A stretch of DNA of 49,670 nucleotides, from assembly GCA_031259965.1 (NCBI GenBank), contig JAIRKT010000034.1:1-49670 (forward strand), written 5' to 3'. Below are positions 46,985-49,670 of the stretch, piece after piece. Position 1 is the stretch's first letter. Each line of letters opens with the position of its first letter. The notes under the pieces are model-generated. The model had not been told where the DNA came from and did not search any database. It worked only from the letters and a program-made list of their open reading frames with translations. The translations under genes were made by a program, and so were the position numbers. This DNA is from Christensenellaceae bacterium. Lineage in GTDB: Bacteria > Bacillota > Clostridia > Christensenellales > DTU072.

Positions 46985-47605
46985 TTAATTGTGTGAAAAA
47001 TGAACATGAGGTAGGATTTCCCTCAATGCTAAATCTTTTTTAATATTAAAAGTGCTTTTATTAAGTTCAAAAAGATTATTTCCATTTGTGTCTATTGAAA
47101 CTATTAAAGGGCCAAAATTTTTGACGCTCATTATCCAAAATGCCTCGGGCATTCCAAAATCCTCCCATTCAAGGCCCACTATTTTTTCAACCTCTGTAGC
47201 TGCAGTTACCGCACAGCCGCCAGGGAATATGCAGTGTAAGGCTTTATGCTTTTTGCACGCCTCAGCTGTGTTTGTCCCCATACCACCCTTGCCAATGATA
47301 ATTTTAACACTTGTTTTTTCGATAAATGCACCCTCGTATGCCTCCATGCGTCTACTCGTTGTAGGTCCGATTGAAATCATCTCATATCCATAAGGTGTAG
47401 TTTTAACTATAGGTCCAGCATGCAAGATAGACATACCACGCAAATCAAAATTTGGAAATCTAGAACTTTCCACTACCCTTCTATGTCCATCATCCCTACA
47501 AGTTGCTAGCATTCCTGTTAAGTATACAATATCACCGATTTTAAGATCTAATATTTGTTCGTCACATATGGGTGTTGTAATGATTTTCTTTTTTGAATTA
47601 TCCAT
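46985..47605 (-). CDS. fumB: Class I fumarate hydratase, beta subunit
   Basis: The C-terminal domain of the two-subunit, iron-sulfur fumarase or related tartrate dehydratase. Motifs are GDIVYLTGMLATCRDDGHRR, IIGKGGMGTNTAEACKKH, and AVTAATEVEKIVGLEWEDFG. The 206 residues match stand-alone beta subunits. AAGGACT precedes the ATG and the alpha-subunit gene lies 70 nt upstream. Confidence 0.9.
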   Translation of the reverse strand: MDNSKKKIITTPICDEQILDLKIGDIVYLTGMLATCRDDGHRRVVESSRFPNFDLRGMSILHAGPIVKTTPYGYEMISIGPTTSRRMEAYEGAFIEKTSVKIIIGKGGMGTNTAEACKKHKALHCIFPGGCAVTAATEVEKIVGLEWEDFGMPEAFWIMSVKNFGPLIVSIDTNGNNLFELNKSTFNIKKDLALREILPHVHFSHN

Positions 47606-47675
47606 TATAGAGTCCTTGGCTTAGTTTTAATAATTTGAGTTAGAACAGTTTTAATTGCTAAAATAAAATGATCAT

Positions 47676-48560
47676 TTAGATAGAGTTGGCATGCGAGAGA
47701 ATAGTGTATGTTAAATCGCTATTAATGTGTACAGATCCTCGCCTAGTAGCCCAACATCCAACAGTAATCCCTACACCTAGAGTTGCAGGATGGTGCGATG
47801 CAAATTCGATGTTCACACATTGTACGCTTTGGCTTCCAGTTAACCCTAGTGGACCAATTCCAATTGAATCTAGACCATTCTTCAGTCGTATTTCCATATC
47901 ACGAGCTTTAGGATCCTGGTTATGGGTTCCAATTTTTCTCAAGAGAGCTTTTTTTGATAAGAGTGCTGCTGTTGCTGCACAAGTGCCAATTCCAACGCCA
48001 ACAACGAGAGGCGGACATGCATTAATGCCCCATTCTACAATAGTATCAAACACAAACTTGACAACGCCCTCGTACCCCTCTAAAGGCATTAATACTTTTG
48101 AGCGCCCAGGGAGAGAACAACCTCCTCCTGCCATGTATAGATCTATATGTAAATCGTTCATACCTTTTGCGATTTCCCACTCTATCCACGGCGATAATGC
48201 TCCAGTGTTATCCCCAGTATTTCGCTCAGTAAAACAATCTACAGAATTATGTCTTAGTGGAACGGATTTAGTCGAATTTCTGACAGCTGCTATTAATGTT
48301 TCTTCAATATCATCTAAAAAAGGGAATTTAGTCCCACATTTCACAAAGAACTGAAGTACGCCTGTATCTTGACAGAGAGGCCTTTTTAAAGCTGTTGCTT
48401 TATCGAGATTGTCAAAAATGCATGAATATAGTTCACTAGCTAGGGGTTGTGTTTCATTTTTTTGCATAGTTTGCAGTGACTCATAAACATCGGTTGGCAA
48501 TTCTATTGCGGTGCATGCTATAATTTTTGAAATAATCGATTCTAATTTACTATTTACCAA
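47676..48560 (-). CDS. fumA: Class I fumarate hydratase, alpha subunit
   Basis: Carries the catalytic 4Fe-4S cluster; cysteine ligands are visible in RPLCQDTGVLQFF, GGGCSLPGRSKVLMPL and GIGTCAATAALLSK. With the beta subunit it interconverts fumarate and malate, or dehydrates tartrate; the two cannot be told apart here. The length of 294 residues is typical. The start is a TTG at 48560 with AGGCGGT upstream. It leads the fumA-fumB-nifS-ttcA operon, linking a cluster enzyme with a sulfur donor. Confidence 0.9.
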   Translation of the reverse strand: MVNSKLESIISKIIACTAIELPTDVYESLQTMQKNETQPLASELYSCIFDNLDKATALKRPLCQDTGVLQFFVKCGTKFPFLDDIEETLIAAVRNSTKSVPLRHNSVDCFTERNTGDNTGALSPWIEWEIAKGMNDLHIDLYMAGGGCSLPGRSKVLMPLEGYEGVVKFVFDTIVEWGINACPPLVVGVGIGTCAATAALLSKKALLRKIGTHNQDPKARDMEIRLKNGLDSIGIGPLGLTGSQSVQCVNIEFASHHPATLGVGITVGCWATRRGSVHINSDLTYTILSHANSI

Positions 48561-48988
48561 AGTGTATTACCGCCTTTTGTGCCTTATCTTAAAGTTTAAA
48601 TTGTACAGTTAGTAGTAAAAAACATCTTTTATTATTATGTTTCTATAGAGATGGGAAAGATAGAGTTTCAATACTATCACCTTTATTTAAGTTTGAAAGT
48701 CAACGCAAGTACTTATAACTAATTACAATCTAAAATTTATAGTATTACTATACTATACAAAATTTTTTTTGTCAAATATTAAAGTCAATTATTCAATTAG
48801 CAATTAGATTTTGGAAAATAACAGATGACTGTGTCGTCAAAAGCATATTACTCATTATAAATTTATTTTTTGTTAAAATAAAATTAGAAAAACTTTCGTT
48901 TTAGGGTTTAAATGATTAATGTTTGGAAGTTTTTGGTTGTTTATTATGCAAAATACTTTTGGCGATACAATCACAGATAGTATAATTT
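48561..48988. other. Intergenic region upstream of fumA
   Basis: AT-rich; the only clear element is the minus-strand promoter at 48747-48775. That gives a leader of about 180 nt before fumA, with no obvious structured RNA. Confidence 0.5.
48747..48775 (-). promoter_or_regulatory. Promoter of the fumA-fumB-nifS-ttcA operon
   Basis: On the minus strand TTGACA (48770-48775), a 17-nt spacer and TATAGT (48747-48752), one mismatch from consensus. The spacer starts with a run of seven A. Confidence 0.75.
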
Positions 48989-49348
48989 CTATGAATTGTT
49001 TTTTGATATACGATCAAACAGTTTGTGTAGCATATCATTTAAGGATGTGTTCTTGTATTCAGAGTCAACTTTAATGTAATTAGTTTTTCCATTTGAAATC
49101 ACTAAAAAGCCTACGGGGGTTGCTGTAATTCCACCGCCAACGCTCGAAATTGGTTGGTTAATTGATTCATGGTATTTACTAGGGGTTTTCATGTCAAAAG
49201 CACCAGTGACAAAACCAGTCGTTATTTTTTGAACAGGTAGCACTATAGTGTTATCATAGGTTAGTGCATTTCCACATGTGATATCTTCTTTCAAAAAGCA
49301 TTGCAGTTTATCTATAGTGTCAGTAATAACCTTATTCAAATATTCCAT
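48989..49348 (-). CDS. gerW: GerW family sporulation protein (YtfJ)
   Basis: A 119-residue protein with the GerW pattern: N-terminal helix, TIVLPVQKITTGFVTGAFD, a glycine-rich segment (SVGGGITATPVGFLVI) and a terminal valine-rich strand. In Bacillus the protein is made in spores and needed for germination. Its presence indicates spore-forming ancestry. AAGGGG precedes the ATG. Confidence 0.88.
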   Translation of the reverse strand: MEYLNKVITDTIDKLQCFLKEDITCGNALTYDNTIVLPVQKITTGFVTGAFDMKTPSKYHESINQPISSVGGGITATPVGFLVISNGKTNYIKVDSEYKNTSLNDMLHKLFDRISKNNS

Positions 49349-49489
49349 AAAAACCCCTTCTATTTATTATGTGCACATAAATTTAAATTATAAATCATTG
49401 TCAAAAAAAGTTCCAGATATTAATAGTGATTCAAAAAAATTCATTCAAAATGGCAAATAAACCCATACGAACAAAAGAAGTGAATAGAA

Positions 49490-49657
49490 ATGAATTATAC
49501 ACAAACAACAACCTCAATAGAAAAAATGTTGATAAGTAATAAAAATTCTTCTTCTTCTTCTTCTTCTTCTTCTTCTTCTTCCCCAACAAGGTTGAAAAAT
49601 GAAAAAAAAAATTTTAAAATGATACATTACACAATGTGCAGTGTAAAAAAATTTTAA
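49490..49657 (+). CDS. Small ORF with polyserine tract, coding status uncertain
   Basis: A 55-residue frame: MNYTQTTTSIEKMLISNKN, then 12 serines encoded by a trinucleotide repeat, then a lysine-rich tail (PTRLKNEKKNFKMIHYTMC). There is only a weak ribosome site (AGAAGTG, about 10 nt upstream). The repeat is in frame, so length changes would not cause frameshifts. No similarity recognised; it may not be expressed. Confidence 0.3.
   Translation: MNYTQTTTSIEKMLISNKNSSSSSSSSSSSSPTRLKNEKKNFKMIHYTMCSVKKF
49546..49581 (+). repeat. (TTC)12 microsatellite
   Basis: Twelve perfect TTC units, read as TCT (Ser) codons in the small ORF at 49490. Such a tract is rare in bacterial genomes and prone to slippage. 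Confidence 0.95.
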
Positions 49658-49670
49658 AATTTTTCTAAAG

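Overview
The window is AT-rich DNA with a gene complement typical of an anaerobic Clostridia-type Firmicute. The evidence is a rimP-nusA-ylxR-ylxQ-infB-rbfA-nrnA-truB-ribF operon in standard order, a GerW-family sporulation protein, a two-subunit class I fumarase, an Rrf2 regulator close to a NifS-type cysteine desulfurase, an RqcH homologue, and strong Shine-Dalgarno and sigma-A type promoter sequences. No species can be named from the sequence alone. No tRNA, rRNA or CRISPR array was seen.

Layout. 1-2.1 kb: the 3' part of a type IIG (Eco57I/TaqI-like) restriction-modification enzyme cut by the window edge, followed by decayed DNA. 2.2-11.6 kb (minus strand): the translation and ribosome-maturation operon, tightly packed with several overlapping genes and ending in an endonuclease IV-like TIM barrel. 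11.6-19.7 kb: an accessory region. It holds gene-poor decayed DNA, a five-gene plus-strand cassette (two matrixin-like secreted proteins, a lipoprotein, an ABC ATPase and an FtsX permease) behind a perfect-consensus promoter, a 47-bp hairpin-forming repeat present once on each side of the cassette, and a DUF1016/YhcG nuclease pseudogene. 19.7-24.6 kb: a DUF885 lipoprotein, then guaB-guaA (minus strand). 24.6-25.6 kb: 1 kb without genes that carries a consensus promoter followed by a terminator-like hairpin, a candidate small RNA or leader. 25.6-31.3 kb: rqcH, an EamA permease and a GH31 alpha-glycosidase. 32.1-40 kb (minus strand): a carbohydrate block with a GPH-type sugar transporter, iolB, iolD, a DUF4965/DUF1793 protein and a LOG-family protein. 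40.4-44.8 kb: an Rrf2 regulator with a palindromic operator candidate, a cluster of TTTTGTTGCAAAA-type repeats, then a second plus-strand cassette (C39-like papain-fold peptidase, unknown membrane-anchored protein, ABC ATPase, ABC-2 permease). 45-48.6 kb (minus strand): fumA-fumB-nifS-ttcA. 49 kb: gerW, then a small ORF with a (TTC)12 tract that encodes polyserine.

The most interesting biology is the pair of independent cassettes that couple an exported protease-fold protein to an ABC transporter. In the first, one matrixin paralogue has lost the zinc motif but keeps the Met-turn methionine, while the other keeps the zinc motif and has Ile at the Met-turn. Both cassettes have near-consensus promoters and lie next to gene-poor or decayed DNA. 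The inositol genes are a partial set: iolD and iolB with a transporter, but no iolC, iolE, iolG, iolJ or iolA in view.
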